Both the position numbers and the translations under genes were made by a program. This document shows, piece by piece, positions 15,424 through 25,622 of a DNA stretch of 64,000 nucleotides (positions are counted from its first letter, which is position 1; each line of letters starts with the position of its first letter). The stretch is from Frischella perrara. GTDB lineage: Bacteria; Pseudomonadota; Gammaproteobacteria; Enterobacterales; Orbaceae. The stretch spans positions 2,419,192 to 2,483,191 of the forward strand of contig NZ_CP009056.1 in the NCBI RefSeq assembly GCF_000807275.1. The letters are read 5' to 3'. The notes below the pieces were generated by a model. The model was not told where the DNA came from and did no database searches. It worked only from the letters and a program-made list of their open reading frames with translations.

Positions 15424-16233
15424 CTAAATATTAACTAATTGATATTTAATAAGATCATACTTTTTTAAGCTCTCAAGAGTTTTATCTACCTGAGGATTAA
15501 ATAATGTACTGATAACAGTATGACTCATTTGATTCTTATCATTAATAAGTGCTAAGTCATAATTATCCTTTAATAAATAATGAACTCTAGATGCAATGGC
15601 ATGACCTGAATCAATAAAAGTAGAGAGCGGAAAAATCTCTTGGAGCTCATCTTTAATAAATGGATAATGCGTACATCCTAAAACAATAGTATCTGGAACA
15701 ACTGTTAATTGTAACCATGGTTGCATGAGCATATTTAGTTTTTCTTTATCAACGGCAATACCTTGTAATTTAGCCTCAGCAATCATTGCTAATTCCGACA
15801 CACCTAGCAACTCTATATGAAATCCCTGAGCAAATTCATTTATTAGATTGTAAGTATATTGTCTTTGAACCGTTGCTTTCGTTGCCAGTAAACCTATACA
15901 TTTATTCTGAGTGATTAAAGTAGCAGGTTTAATTGCTGGCACCACACCCACAATTGGAATTAAAAATGATTGCCGCAATGAAGGTAAACATATAGTACTA
16001 GCTGTATTACACGCAATTACAATCAAATCAAAGGAATAAAGTTTTAATGCTGCAGCAATAACTTTATTTACCCTTTCGACTAGAAATTCACTTGATTTAT
16101 CGCCATAAGGAAACGCCTGATTATCAAATAAATAAAAATAATTTGCACTTGGGATTTTTTGCCGAACTTCATTATAGACTGATATTCCACCAATGCCTGA
16201 ATCAAAAATAAGTATATTAGGTGTTCGATTCAT
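15424..16233 (-). CDS. murI: Glutamate racemase
   Basis: Cytoplasmic enzyme converting L- to D-glutamate for peptidoglycan. The N-terminal motif is IFDSGIGGISV; the two catalytic cysteines lie in CNTAST and LGCTHYP, on either side of the active site. The chosen ATG at 16233 gives MNRTPNILIF and has AGGA seven bases upstream; an earlier in-frame ATG at 16272 adds 13 residues but lacks a site. The product is then 269 residues, normal for the family. It is divergent from metK and downstream of nothing obvious, so it is probably monocistronic. Confidence 0.95.
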   Translation of the reverse strand: MNRTPNILIFDSGIGGISVYNEVRQKIPSANYFYLFDNQAFPYGDKSSEFLVERVNKVIAAALKLYSFDLIVIACNTASTICLPSLRQSFLIPIVGVVPAIKPATLITQNKCIGLLATKATVQRQYTYNLINEFAQGFHIELLGVSELAMIAEAKLQGIAVDKEKLNMLMQPWLQLTVVPDTIVLGCTHYPFIKDELQEIFPLSTFIDSGHAIASRVHYLLKDNYDLALINDKNQMSHTVISTLFNPQVDKTLESLKKYDLIKYQLVNI

Positions 16234-16581
16234 GACATCATCCTGCTTATCTTGATTAACATAAAACAACATAAAAAAATGGATATGATATGGTATATGC
16301 TAAGCAAAATCTGATTTATTGCAAGATATCACTGAATGAATAATCTATTTTTAATGTTCGGAACCAACCAGATATTAAAGAAAATCGTTATAAAAATTGA
16401 TATTTAATAGCATCTAGTTGTTCAACACATTAATAAAATCCATACATTAATTTTAATAAAATTAACTGGCTTTTTAGTAGTGAGTTGATTAGAATAGCCG
16501 TCTAGACGCTCAAACTGCTAGATAGATAATTAAAAATTAAAATCTTTCTATGCATCTAACTCAGTATTTAGGAGAGTATAA
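16234..16581. other. murI-metK divergent intergenic region
   Basis: About 350 bases holding the murI promoter, the metK promoter and the MetJ-box-like array at 16496-16527. No coding frame is seen. I could not single out convincing -10/-35 pairs for either gene. Confidence 0.6.
16496..16527 (+). promoter_or_regulatory. Candidate MetJ operator: four tandem 8-mers
   Basis: Four consecutive octamers match the met-box AGACGTCT: AGCCGTCT (7 of 8), AGACGCTC (5), AAACTGCT (5) and AGATAGAT (4). MetJ binds such tandem arrays with S-adenosylmethionine as co-repressor, and metK, which makes that compound, is a known target. It lies 55-85 bases before the metK start, where repression would be expected. 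The decay along the array is typical of real met boxes. Confidence 0.6.
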
Positions 16582-17736
16582 ATGTCAGAATTCTTATTTA
16601 CCTCTGAATCTGTTTCAGAGGGTCATCCGGATAAAATAGCCGATCAAATCTCGGATGCTGTGCTTGATGCCATTTTAAAGCAAGACCCTAAAGCACGTGT
16701 AGCTTGTGAAACGTATGTTAAAACAGGAATGGCCTTAGTCGGAGGTGAAATTACCACTTCTGCATGGATTGATATTGAAGAATTAACTAGAAAAACTATT
16801 CAAGATATTGGTTACACTAGTTCTGAAATGGGATTTGATGCCCGTTCTTGTGCGGTATTAAATGTTATTGGTAAACAATCTCCTGATATTAATCAAGGCG
16901 TTGACCGTTCGAATCCATTAGATCAAGGTGCAGGTGATCAAGGAATTATGTTTGGCTATGCAACAAATGAAATGCCAAATTTAATGCCTGCTGCCATTAC
17001 CTTTGCTCATGAACTAATGAAACGTCAAGCCTTAGTTCGTAAGAATGGATTATTACCGTGGTTAAGACCAGACGCAAAGAGCCAAATTACTTTAATATAT
17101 GAAGATAATAAAATTAAAGGGATTGATGCTATCGTATTATCAACACAACATGCTGAAGAAATCTCACTTGATGTGTTAAAAGAAGCAGTAATGGAAGAAA
17201 TTATTAAACCTGTGTTACCAGCTGAATGGTTAACCTCTCGTACCAAATATTTTATCAATCCTACTGGACGATTTGTCATTGGCGGTCCTATGGGAGACTG
17301 TGGTTTAACAGGTCGTAAAATTATTGTTGATACTTATGGCGGAGCAGCTCGTCACGGTGGTGGTGCGTTCTCAGGCAAAGATCCATCAAAAGTAGATCGT
17401 TCAGCAGCTTATGCTGCCAGATATGTTGCTAAAAATATTGTCGCAGCTGGATTGGCAGATCGTTGTGAATTACAAATTTCGTATGCAATTGGTATTGCCG
17501 AACCAACTTCTATATATATTAATACCTTTGGTACGGAGAAAGTTTCTCACCGAACTATTGTTGAATTAGTCAAAGAGTTTTTTGATTTACGTCCTTATGG
17601 TTTAATTAATATGTTAAATCTGATTCAACCTATCTACCAAAAAACAGCATCATACGGACACTTTGGGCGCGATGAATTCCCTTGGGAAAGTATTGATAAA
17701 GCTGAACTGTTGCGCGATGCAGCTAACCTAAAATAA
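16582..17736 (+). CDS. metK: S-adenosylmethionine synthase
   Basis: Makes S-adenosylmethionine from methionine and ATP in the cytoplasm. 384 residues, the standard length. Key motifs: [13 protein letters not shown] near the N-terminus, [10 protein letters not shown] in the middle, and the glycine-rich [19 protein letters not shown] loop that binds the triphosphate. Ribosome-binding site AGGAG lies about 8 bases before the ATG. A strong hairpin terminator begins 10 bases after the stop, so sprT is largely uncoupled. It is probably repressed by MetJ through the array at 16496-16527. Confidence 0.98.
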   Translation: MSEFLFTSESVSEGHPDKIADQISDAVLDAILKQDPKARVACETYVKTGMALVGGEITTSAWIDIEELTRKTIQDIGYTSSEMGFDARSCAVLNVIGKQSPDINQGVDRSNPLDQGAGDQGIMFGYATNEMPNLMPAAITFAHELMKRQALVRKNGLLPWLRPDAKSQITLIYEDNKIKGIDAIVLSTQHAEEISLDVLKEAVMEEIIKPVLPAEWLTSRTKYFINPTGRFVIGGPMGDCGLTGRKIIVDTYGGAARHGGGAFSGKDPSKVDRSAAYAARYVAKNIVAAGLADRCELQISYAIGIAEPTSIYINTFGTEKVSHRTIVELVKEFFDLRPYGLINMLNLIQPIYQKTASYGHFGRDEFPWESIDKAELLRDAANLK

Positions 17737-17745
17737 TTGCCTAAG

Positions 17746-17775
17746 CTTTCACGGTACAACCGTGAAAGTTTTCTT
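17746..17775 (+). terminator. Intrinsic terminator of metK
   Basis: CTTTCACGGT (17746-17755) pairs perfectly with ACCGTGAAAG (17759-17768) around ACA, followed by TTTTCTT. It overlaps the 5' part of the longest sprT frame, an argument for the later sprT start. Confidence 0.88.
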
Positions 17776-17781
17776 CTAATA

Positions 17782-18315
17782 ATGCAACAAATTAATCATT
17801 CCAGAATACCGATTCGACTTCAGAATCAAGTTTTATCTTGTTTAAGACAATATTTATCACTTGCAAATCAGTTTTTTCATACTGAATTCTTTGAGCCTAA
17901 AATAGAATATAAAAACAAAGGTAGTATAGCTGGTAGTGCTTTATTGAATAAGTGGCAGATTCAACTTAATCGTTCAATGTTAATAGAAAATCAACTACTT
18001 TTCATCAATGAAGTTATTCCTCATGAACTAGCACACTTAATTACTTTTAAACAATATGGCCGAGTTAAACCGCATGGCCCAGAGTGGCAATATGTAATGA
18101 TGACGGTTTTTAACTGTCAACCCAAACGAACTCATCGTTTTGTACTCCCCTCAACAATTCAGAAAAAAAGATATCGTTATACTTGTCAATGCCAAACACA
18201 TTTATTAACTACTATTAGGCATAATCGTATTCAAAACCAACATGCTAAATATTTCTGTAAATCGTGTCATGCATTATTACAACTTGATAAAAATGATTCC
18301 AATAATCCACAATAA
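17782..18315 (+). CDS. sprT: SprT family zinc metalloprotease-like protein
   Basis: SprT-like protein with the zinc-binding HExxH sequence HELAH (in VIPHELAHLITFKQYGR) and a C-terminal zinc-ribbon-like set of cysteines (CQC and CKSC). Eukaryotic Spartan relatives cleave DNA-protein crosslinks; the bacterial role is not established. The frame is open from a TTG at 17737, but that lies before and through the metK terminator; the ATG at 17782 gives MQQINHSRIPIRLQ, which lines up with the E. coli N-terminus. With this start the product is 177 residues. No strong ribosome-binding site is visible for either start. Confidence 0.85.
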   Translation: MQQINHSRIPIRLQNQVLSCLRQYLSLANQFFHTEFFEPKIEYKNKGSIAGSALLNKWQIQLNRSMLIENQLLFINEVIPHELAHLITFKQYGRVKPHGPEWQYVMMTVFNCQPKRTHRFVLPSTIQKKRYRYTCQCQTHLLTTIRHNRIQNQHAKYFCKSCHALLQLDKNDSNNPQ

Positions 18316-18452
18316 TGCTTTATACTTTATTGTCAAAACCATTCATATATTTTTATCAAATATCATTAACCTAAAATGAATTACACATATCTTGTAAAAA
18401 CCATTTTTAGTTAAATGTATTGCTATAAAACCCAACTACAAATGAGATTAAG

Positions 18453-19295
18453 ATGTTAAGTTACCGTCACAGCTTTCATGCTGGCAATCATGCTGATGTA
18501 CTAAAACACACTGTTCTTACACTGTGTATCAATTATTTGAAAGAAAAAGATAAACCTTTTTTATATCTCGACACTCATTCTGGAGCTGGTCGTTACTTAT
18601 TACAAAGTGAACACGCAGAAAAAACAGCAGAATATCAGACAGGGATCGGCCGTATCTGGCAACAAGAAACACTTCCAGAATTACTTACCCCCTATCTATC
18701 CGTTCTTAAATATTATAACCGTACAGAAACATTAAAATATTATCCAGGATCTCCCTTAATCGCTAAGCAATTACTCAGGGACCAAGATAAATTAAATTTA
18801 ACTGAAATTCATTCAACAGACTATCCATTATTAAGACAAGAGTTTCTTAAAGATAAACGCGCAAAAGTCCTAAGAGAAGATGGTTTTCAACAATTAAAAT
18901 CCAAACTTCCGCCACAATCGCGTCGTGGCATTATTCTAATTGATCCTTCATATGAGATTAAAGAAGACTATCAAAAAATACCGAAAGCTTTACTTGAAGG
19001 CTACAAACGTTTTTCAACAGGTATTTATTTAATTTGGTATCCGGTCGTTAATCGAACTCAATCACAAAGAATGATTAATCAAATTGTTGAATCAGGTATT
19101 AAAAATATTTTACAAATTGAATTAGCTGTTCAACCAGATAATAACCAGAAAGGAATGACCGCATCAGGTATGATTGTTATTAATCCACCGTGGAAATTAC
19201 AGCAAGAAATGAAGGAGCTACTTCCTTGGCTAAGTCAGCAAATTGATCCTAATAATATTGGTCATCATATAATCAAGCAATTAGTCAACGAATAA
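18453..19295 (+). CDS. rlmJ: 23S rRNA (adenine(2030)-N6)-methyltransferase RlmJ
   Basis: Methylates A2030 of 23S rRNA before ribosome assembly. 280 residues, as in E. coli. The N-terminus MLSYRHSFHAGNHADVLKH is diagnostic for the family. The SAM site is LDTHSGAGRYLL, and the catalytic (D/N)PPY-type motif is DPSYE near residue 169. It stands alone between sprT and gor, all on the plus strand, with gaps over 100 bases. Confidence 0.95.
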   Translation: MLSYRHSFHAGNHADVLKHTVLTLCINYLKEKDKPFLYLDTHSGAGRYLLQSEHAEKTAEYQTGIGRIWQQETLPELLTPYLSVLKYYNRTETLKYYPGSPLIAKQLLRDQDKLNLTEIHSTDYPLLRQEFLKDKRAKVLREDGFQQLKSKLPPQSRRGIILIDPSYEIKEDYQKIPKALLEGYKRFSTGIYLIWYPVVNRTQSQRMINQIVESGIKNILQIELAVQPDNNQKGMTASGMIVINPPWKLQQEMKELLPWLSQQIDPNNIGHHIIKQLVNE

Positions 19296-19418
19296 AAAAG
19301 ATTAATTATTTATTGGGCATTGATAGTTAAATTCTATCGCTTTGTTTTTATATTCTCACTTTTTTTATTGCCCTTTTTATGAGAAGCTTTAAAAATTATT
19401 AACTACAGGATTTAGATA

Positions 19419-20774
19419 ATGACAATTCAACATTATGATTATATTGCTATCGGTGGTGGTAGTGGAGGTATCGCCTCAATTAATCGAGCAGCTTCTTATG
19501 GTAAAAAATGCGCTATCATTGAAGCTAAAGAATTAGGTGGTACTTGTGTTAACGTTGGCTGTGTTCCCAAAAAAATAATGTGGTACGGTGCACAAATTGC
19601 TGAAGCGATCAAAAATTATGGACCCGATTATGGTTTTAGTACTGAAATCAAACAATTTAGTTGGCAAAAATTAATTGAGAGTCGTTCAGCTTACATTGAT
19701 CGAGTTCATCAATCGTATGATCGGGTATTAAGTAACAACAATGTTGATGTAATTAGAGGATATGCCAAATTTCTCAATGCAAAAACACTAGAAGTAAACG
19801 GTAAACAATATACCGCAGATCATATTTTAATTGCAGTCGGTGGTAAACCAACTATTCCAAATATTCCTGGAGCTGAATATGGAATCACTTCTGACGGTTT
19901 TTTTGCATTATCAGAACAACCTAAACGTGTAGCAGTAGTTGGCGCCGGTTATATTGCTTGTGAAATTGCAGGTGTATTACATGCTTTAGGTAGTGAAACG
20001 CATCAATTTATTCGCCGAGATACACCGTTACGTACTTTTGATCCATTGATTATTAATACATTAACGGAAATTATTCAAAACGAAGGATATCAACTTCATA
20101 CTCAATCCATTCCAACTGCGGTAAACAAAAATAACGATGGCTCATTAACTTTATCGTTGCAAAATGGCGAACAATATGAAGTTGATTGTTTAATTTGGGC
20201 TATTGGACGTCAACCGGCTACGGATGGACTTAATCTTGAATCAACTGGTATTGAACTCACTGAAAAAGGCTTTATTAAAGTAGATAAATTCCAAAATACG
20301 AATATAAAAGGCATTTATTCAGTCGGAGACGATACTGAAGCAGCAGCGCTTACCCCTGTTGCAGTGGCAGCAGGTAGAAGACTTTCTGAACGTTTATTTA
20401 ATAATAAACCAGAAGAACATCTAGATTATACTAATATTCCAACAGTTGTTTTTACTCATCCACCAATAGGCACCGTTGGGCTAACTGAACCACAAGCTAT
20501 TTATGCTTATGGTAGGGAGAATGTCAAAATTTATCAGTCAACATTCACCGCTATGTATACTGCTGTAACACAACATCGTCAACCTTGTAAAATGAAACTC
20601 GTTTGTGCAGGTGAAGATGAAAAAATTGTTGGTATTCATGGGATTGGTTATGGTATGGACGAAATTCTACAAGGATTTGCAGTTGCTCTAAAAATGGGTG
20701 CAACCAAAAAGGATTTTGATAATACTATTGCAATACATCCAACCGCTGCCGAAGAATTTGTTACTATGCGTTAA
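19419..20774 (+). CDS. gor: Glutathione reductase
   Basis: FAD enzyme that uses NADPH to reduce glutathione disulfide in the cytoplasm. 451 residues. The FAD site is [10 protein letters not shown]; the redox-active disulfide is C43-C48 in [13 protein letters not shown]; the NADPH fold is [15 protein letters not shown]; and the C-terminal catalytic histidine is in [12 protein letters not shown]. These distinguish it from dihydrolipoamide dehydrogenase and mercuric reductase. It stands alone and ends before a perfect hairpin at 20791-20822. Confidence 0.96.
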   Translation: MTIQHYDYIAIGGGSGGIASINRAASYGKKCAIIEAKELGGTCVNVGCVPKKIMWYGAQIAEAIKNYGPDYGFSTEIKQFSWQKLIESRSAYIDRVHQSYDRVLSNNNVDVIRGYAKFLNAKTLEVNGKQYTADHILIAVGGKPTIPNIPGAEYGITSDGFFALSEQPKRVAVVGAGYIACEIAGVLHALGSETHQFIRRDTPLRTFDPLIINTLTEIIQNEGYQLHTQSIPTAVNKNNDGSLTLSLQNGEQYEVDCLIWAIGRQPATDGLNLESTGIELTEKGFIKVDKFQNTNIKGIYSVGDDTEAAALTPVAVAAGRRLSERLFNNKPEEHLDYTNIPTVVFTHPPIGTVGLTEPQAIYAYGRENVKIYQSTFTAMYTAVTQHRQPCKMKLVCAGEDEKIVGIHGIGYGMDEILQGFAVALKMGATKKDFDNTIAIHPTAAEEFVTMR

Positions 20775-20790
20775 TACATCATGTATTTAA

Positions 20791-20822
20791 TAAGCCAATC
20801 TAAAATGACATAGATTGGCTTA
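20791..20822. terminator. Perfect hairpin between converging gor and dacB
   Basis: TAAGCCAATCTA (20791-20802) pairs with TAGATTGGCTTA (20811-20822), a 12-base perfect stem with an 8-base loop. There is no strong T-run on either side, so it may be a weak terminator serving both converging genes or a transcript-end stabiliser. Confidence 0.55.
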
Positions 20823-20914
20823 ATTCGCTAATATACTCTAAATTATTCTTTCTTTTTCAAGATAAGTGTTTCAACGCTAAGTATCTTATCTAAGCGTATT
20901 AGTGGTTAATTAAA

Positions 20915-22369
20915 TTATCGACTAATGAAATTTTTATAAAGTGCCTTCTCAAAATTAATAATCGCCGTGTTATTTGGTTCATTATTATCTTTAATATAAC
21001 TATAACCAGTAATAAATTGCACAAATGCAATATATTTATTTTCTTTAAGTTTGATAAAACCTGCCAAATTATAATTGCCTTCCAAGTAGCCAGTTTTAGC
21101 ATATATAGTTGATTTAAAATCACTACTTGTAAAACTCCTACGATATTGCAGCGTCCCATCAACTCCTGCAATAGGGAGCTTTTCAATTAGATGCAATGTT
21201 TCATCATTGGCAGCGATAAATTGTAAAACTGACATAAGTTTATCCGCATCTATGAGATTTAAACGTGATAAACCAGATCCATCATTTAAAACAGCATTAC
21301 CTAAATCAATATTAGCTTTACTAAGTAAAATAGCTTTAGTTGCATCACTCGCACTTTTCCATGTTCCTGGAACCTTGAAATAATGAGCACCAATGGTTCT
21401 AAATATCGTATCTGCAATTAAATTATTCGATTTTTTTAACATTACAGTTAACAGTTCTGACAATGGCTCTGATTGATTAATAGCTAAAGGAACCAAGTTT
21501 TTCTGAATTGTTTTTTTTGTTTCAATCATTTTACCGGTAAATTGAATCTTTTTCGTAACAAGTTGAGATTTCAAAATACGACTAAAATAATCAAGGTTAT
21601 CCATTACAGCGAATTTAAAATAGCTTTTATCCTTATTTTGCTTGATACATCCGGTTAAATGATAATGATTTTTTTCAAGGCTAATAATATCTAACTCGCA
21701 ATATTTATCTTCAAATGCTTGCGAATTCTTAGCAATTGTCCGTACATCACTTGTTAACTTAATTGGATAGAGTGATGATACAGATGTTGTTGCTTTGTCA
21801 CCAACTTTTTTACCCGGTAAGATTCCGGCATAAAAGTAATTCTGATCAATAATAATTGCCGATGGTGCCGTATTATATGACGCAGTTAAATTATTCCATG
21901 ACCAACCTGAAGCTTTATCATGTCCTTTAAAAATAGATGTATCAATAATGATATTGCCATTAATCTTATCAATACCTTTTAATTTCAAAACAGTCAGCAT
22001 TTCATCAAGTTGTGTACGCGTAAAAGTGGGATCACCACTCATTTGTATGATCAAATTGCCTTTTAATTGTCTATTAATAATTTTACCATCAGTTTGCATG
22101 CGAGTAATAAAACGAAAATCCTTTCCTAAGAATAATTGAGCCGTTAAAGCCGTAATTAACTTCTGCACGCTTGCTGGCTGCATAAACTGATGATTTTGAT
22201 AAGCAATAATTGTTGTAGGATTTTTCTCGACTGATTGCACCAATATTGAAATATCAGTGCCTTTAGGTAACAACGGTAAATATGGAGCTAACTTCGCTTT
22301 ATCATCGGCAAAACTATAAGTGGCGATGAAATACATCATTAGCATGATGAGTACTCGTCTCATTTTCAT
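20915..22369 (-). CDS. dacB: Penicillin-binding protein 4 (D-Ala-D-Ala carboxypeptidase/endopeptidase)
   Basis: Periplasmic class C penicillin-binding protein that trims and cleaves peptidoglycan cross-links. A signal peptide ends near residue 21 (TYSFADDK). The three active-site motifs are present in order: SxxK as S67-V-Q-K70, SxN as S314-N-N316, and KTG at 425-427. The long insertion between the first two motifs is typical of PBP4. 484 residues, as in E. coli (477). It lies downstream of the LpoB/CsgG-like lipoprotein genes but with a 177-base gap, so a separate promoter is likely. Confidence 0.95.
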   Translation of the reverse strand: MKMRRVLIMLMMYFIATYSFADDKAKLAPYLPLLPKGTDISILVQSVEKNPTTIIAYQNHQFMQPASVQKLITALTAQLFLGKDFRFITRMQTDGKIINRQLKGNLIIQMSGDPTFTRTQLDEMLTVLKLKGIDKINGNIIIDTSIFKGHDKASGWSWNNLTASYNTAPSAIIIDQNYFYAGILPGKKVGDKATTSVSSLYPIKLTSDVRTIAKNSQAFEDKYCELDIISLEKNHYHLTGCIKQNKDKSYFKFAVMDNLDYFSRILKSQLVTKKIQFTGKMIETKKTIQKNLVPLAINQSEPLSELLTVMLKKSNNLIADTIFRTIGAHYFKVPGTWKSASDATKAILLSKANIDLGNAVLNDGSGLSRLNLIDADKLMSVLQFIAANDETLHLIEKLPIAGVDGTLQYRRSFTSSDFKSTIYAKTGYLEGNYNLAGFIKLKENKYIAFVQFITGYSYIKDNNEPNNTAIINFEKALYKNFISR

Positions 22370-22546
22370 GTCTAAATTAGGATTAGTATAAATATAATAT
22401 TACAAATTATTCGACAAAGCCAAACGGTATTAACGATTCAATAATGATACATTAATTGAATAACGATATCAAAATCAACAAATTATCAAATAAAGTATCA
22501 CTATTGAGTCAAATTATTATAACGATCAGACAATTTAGTAGCAACG

Positions 22547-23536
22547 TTAATCAAAAGGTAATATTACGCCACCACGTTCAGTACGTATAACTAATTCAGA
22601 AGCAACTAATGATTTTGCTTGTCCAATTTTACAAATATCACCTTCTGATACTTGCCCGTCAATAATTTTACCGTAGCTTAAAACACTTGTGACATTGGTT
22701 ACAGCCAATTTACCCACCTGAGTTTGTTCGTATCCTAAGACACTATTTGTGTAGCCATCTTTCAACTTTTCCCCGATGCGGATAACATCACATTCAGTAT
22801 CAACCGGCAGAGGTTGATCTAAAATGATCTGATTATTATCAGCCTTCAAAATACGAATAGGATAAATTTCGTTAAGTACCTCACGCTTCATCAAATCCGC
22901 GATCTTAGCGAAAGTATTATTAATCGTAGTCGATAAACTTTCGCTATTAGTAGTACTTTTTAATTGATAACGTAAAGAACGGCCCAAAACAATTTTATTA
23001 GTTTTTGCGTCAATAATTTGATACAACACCGTTGTTGAAACCTGTTTCTCTTCAACGCCCTGACCTGTAGCTTTTAATATACGCACGGTCTCATCTGTAT
23101 CAAGTTGAGTTAACGTACTTTTCAGATAAAATTCAGATTGAGTAATACCATTAGAATCTACCTCACTACTTTCATTTGATTGAGAATCGTTACTATGTTT
23201 ATTAGCTAAGATCTCAAATCGCTGAGAATTGTGCAATGCTGTTGCGATTTCATGAGTAATGGTTTCAGAAAGTAAATCTGATGAAATAGGCAATTGATAT
23301 TGGTTACTTAAATTAACTTGTGTAGGTAACACAACCATTTTATAACGTTCAATTTGTTTTTCACCTAAACCATTTTCATAAAGCGCTACTTGATTATCCA
23401 TATCAGCTGCAACATTGCTAATTATTTGTTGATCTTCGTTAGAAGTAGACTGTTTTTCTGATTGTGAACTACATGCTGATAAGATGAATATCGCTATTAG
23501 TCCAAACTTTAGTTTTATTAATCTATTCATAGTCAT
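22547..23536 (-). CDS. CsgG/LpoB-like outer-membrane lipoprotein
   Basis: 329 residues with a lipoprotein signal and lipobox LSAC (Cys22), then a low-complexity Gln/Ser/Asn linker. The body (from about residue 65) resembles CsgG/HfaB-type domains: MVVLPTQVNL, a region predicting alternating strands and helices (TTVLYQIIDAKTNKIVLGRS), and a C-terminal half with repeated beta-strands. It is the last gene of a three-gene lipoprotein operon, 9 bases after the lpoB-like gene. In related bacteria such clusters pair an LpoB-like activator with a CsgG-like partner; the exact role is not known to me. The family call is by resemblance only. Confidence 0.55.
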   Translation of the reverse strand: MTMNRLIKLKFGLIAIFILSACSSQSEKQSTSNEDQQIISNVAADMDNQVALYENGLGEKQIERYKMVVLPTQVNLSNQYQLPISSDLLSETITHEIATALHNSQRFEILANKHSNDSQSNESSEVDSNGITQSEFYLKSTLTQLDTDETVRILKATGQGVEEKQVSTTVLYQIIDAKTNKIVLGRSLRYQLKSTTNSESLSTTINNTFAKIADLMKREVLNEIYPIRILKADNNQIILDQPLPVDTECDVIRIGEKLKDGYTNSVLGYEQTQVGKLAVTNVTSVLSYGKIIDGQVSEGDICKIGQAKSLVASELVIRTERGGVILPFD

Positions 23537-23545
23537 CTAACCCAA

Positions 23546-24175
23546 TTACCATACAGTTGATTTATTGCTGCCTAACTTACGTACAACACTCTCATTTTCC
23601 CAATAAGCTAAACCACTTTTAATATCAGTTAAAGTCAGTTGTAAATAATATTCGACTAACTGTTTATTCTTACCAGTACGCGCAATACGCTGCACTATTT
23701 TCCCTGTTAAAGAGAAATCAGGCGCATATAAAGTCCCTTTACCTGCAATAGTATCTTTCTTGAATTCATCATTATCACGCAATTCGCGTACGTCATAAAT
23801 TAGATCATCAACATTATTACTATTACCAGCAATAGCTGTCGTAATCACAGCCTTTCCTGATTGCAACATTCCGATGCGGATTTTTTTCACAAGCATATCG
23901 GTATCAATACGAATAGTGGTATCATTAATAATCTTACCGATTGCTACCACATAGCGCCCACCACCCGGTTTATTTAATGCATTACTAGAAATTAATGAAT
24001 TGAGTGATTCCTGTGCTGCTTGTTCAAAATCTTGGCTATCTAAACCTAAAGTAACCGCATCTTCAGCATTATCCTTCGTGACATACTCTATATTCGAAGA
24101 GCACCCCGTTAATGCTAATATGAATCCCAACGATAAAGCGGTTAGAATTTTATTTAGTGATATTGTAGCTTTCAT
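23546..24175 (-). CDS. lpoB: LpoB family penicillin-binding protein activator lipoprotein
   Basis: In E. coli, LpoB is an outer-membrane lipoprotein that reaches through the peptidoglycan and stimulates PBP1B. Here a lipoprotein signal ends LALTGC (Cys25), followed by a short linker and a globular domain with the family-like segments GGGRYVVAIGKIINDTTIRI, GMLQSGKAVIT and LAYWENESVVRKLG. 209 residues, normal. GAGGA lies about 9 bases before the ATG. It is the middle gene of the lipoprotein operon, 14 bases after the upstream gene. That it activates PBP1B here is inferred from the family. Confidence 0.75.
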   Translation of the reverse strand: MKATISLNKILTALSLGFILALTGCSSNIEYVTKDNAEDAVTLGLDSQDFEQAAQESLNSLISSNALNKPGGGRYVVAIGKIINDTTIRIDTDMLVKKIRIGMLQSGKAVITTAIAGNSNNVDDLIYDVRELRDNDEFKKDTIAGKGTLYAPDFSLTGKIVQRIARTGKNKQLVEYYLQLTLTDIKSGLAYWENESVVRKLGSNKSTVW

Positions 24176-24189
24176 TATTTATATCCTCG

Positions 24190-25539
24190 TTAATTGTATT
24201 TAGGATTCTTTTGGATAATATGAACTTTAAAGTGCTCAATAATATCCGATTTTATGTAGATTATTGCATCACGATCCTTCGATAAGGATGACACAGTTGT
24301 TAAGATCGAACCGTCTGGTTTATAAATATTAATTGGTTGATTAGGTATTTCCATTCTGGCGATTTGAAAATTTTTAGGTAATGATCGCCATTGTCGGATA
24401 TCTGCACCACTAGTGAGCGTTTGATAAAGAAAGCCTAACCATTTACCACCATATTCTTCTAGATTCTCCTCAAGTAAATATTGAATACCAACATTGTTAA
24501 TCATATTAAGCATGGCTTCAGTATAAATTGCTGGTAGTTTTTTATTAAATTCAAGCTGAATAATACTATCCATATCAGCAATTTCCGTTGTTTTCTGTTT
24601 ATTCAATAATAAATATGGATAGGAGCTAGTGCGTTTTTCAATCGTCGGTAAACTAATTTGCGCAGAAACAATTTTATCTGTAAAAAAGTATGCTGGAAAC
24701 TGGTAAGTAAATGATGTTTTTATCATGCCTAAACCATTTTCATAGATAAGCCATACATAATGTTGTTTATTTGGAGAATTTCTCTCGGTTAATATTAAAT
24801 CCTGTTTAACTTGTCGCTGATTAGGTAACATGCGCAAAGTTTGTTTAAATAGCTCCCCAGCTTTAGCGTAATCATGATCCAAATAGAAAAATAATGCACT
24901 CATATAAGTTGCAAATGGATTAATAAAATCTGGATAAATTATCGCTGGCGTAATATCACCATAATAATCAGGAATTTCAGAGGAATGAGTTGGAAGTGTC
25001 ATCACTTCTGAACGAGCGCTTGAACGATTAAATTCAAGATAAGCCTCATTGATCTCTTTTTGAAAATACTCGCTTGCTCGCCTTTGCCGATCAAGCGCTC
25101 GATTAAATTCAACACGAGCATTATCAAAATCATCTAACAACATGAAGTCTAATCCTTTATAGACATTCATCATGATTTTCTCATAATTCTCGCCATTATA
25201 ATCATTTATATTATTATTGATTAGGATTGACAGAAAAGAACGCTCAACACCTTTAATATCAAGCTCCAATTCCTGTTTTTTAAAAATGGCCTCTGCTTTA
25301 TCAAAAAATTTAATACTTTTCCGATAATCACCACAATGATAAGCAAGTGATCCACCATTTAGTGACCATAAAAGTGGATCACTCTTTATATATTCTTTCA
25401 CGTCTGAATATTGACAATCATCAGTAATTACTTGTTTTTCGTATTGATTTAAAATTTCTTCATTATCCCTAAACATACTACAACCGTTTAAAATCAATAC
25501 TGTAAAAACCACGACAAGGCTATTTATAAATTTCTTCAT
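24190..25539 (-). CDS. Helical-repeat lipoprotein (COG3014-like)
   Basis: About 449 residues with lipoprotein signal and lipobox LNGC (Cys20). The N-terminal half is TPR-like helices (SLAYHCGDYRKSIKFFDKAE; DFDNARVEFNRALDRQRRA), followed by a mixed region with strands. It is the first gene of the operon with the LpoB-like and CsgG-like genes. This three-lipoprotein grouping occurs in other gammaproteobacteria; the function is unknown, though partners suggest cell-envelope or peptidoglycan-synthase control. The ATG at 25539 is preferred over a TTG one codon earlier; no strong ribosome-binding site is seen. Confidence 0.6.
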   Translation of the reverse strand: MKKFINSLVVVFTVLILNGCSMFRDNEEILNQYEKQVITDDCQYSDVKEYIKSDPLLWSLNGGSLAYHCGDYRKSIKFFDKAEAIFKKQELELDIKGVERSFLSILINNNINDYNGENYEKIMMNVYKGLDFMLLDDFDNARVEFNRALDRQRRASEYFQKEINEAYLEFNRSSARSEVMTLPTHSSEIPDYYGDITPAIIYPDFINPFATYMSALFFYLDHDYAKAGELFKQTLRMLPNQRQVKQDLILTERNSPNKQHYVWLIYENGLGMIKTSFTYQFPAYFFTDKIVSAQISLPTIEKRTSSYPYLLLNKQKTTEIADMDSIIQLEFNKKLPAIYTEAMLNMINNVGIQYLLEENLEEYGGKWLGFLYQTLTSGADIRQWRSLPKNFQIARMEIPNQPINIYKPDGSILTTVSSLSKDRDAIIYIKSDIIEHFKVHIIQKNPKYN

Positions 25540-25622
25540 CAATTATTATGATTTGTTGTTATCATAGTCGAATAATCATATCAAAAATAACAATCATAAA
25601 AATGCTGATAAGCATAAATTGT

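Noticed and set aside
17737..17781. TTG start for sprT at 17737
   Set aside because: It would place the metK terminator inside sprT and adds residues absent from E. coli SprT.
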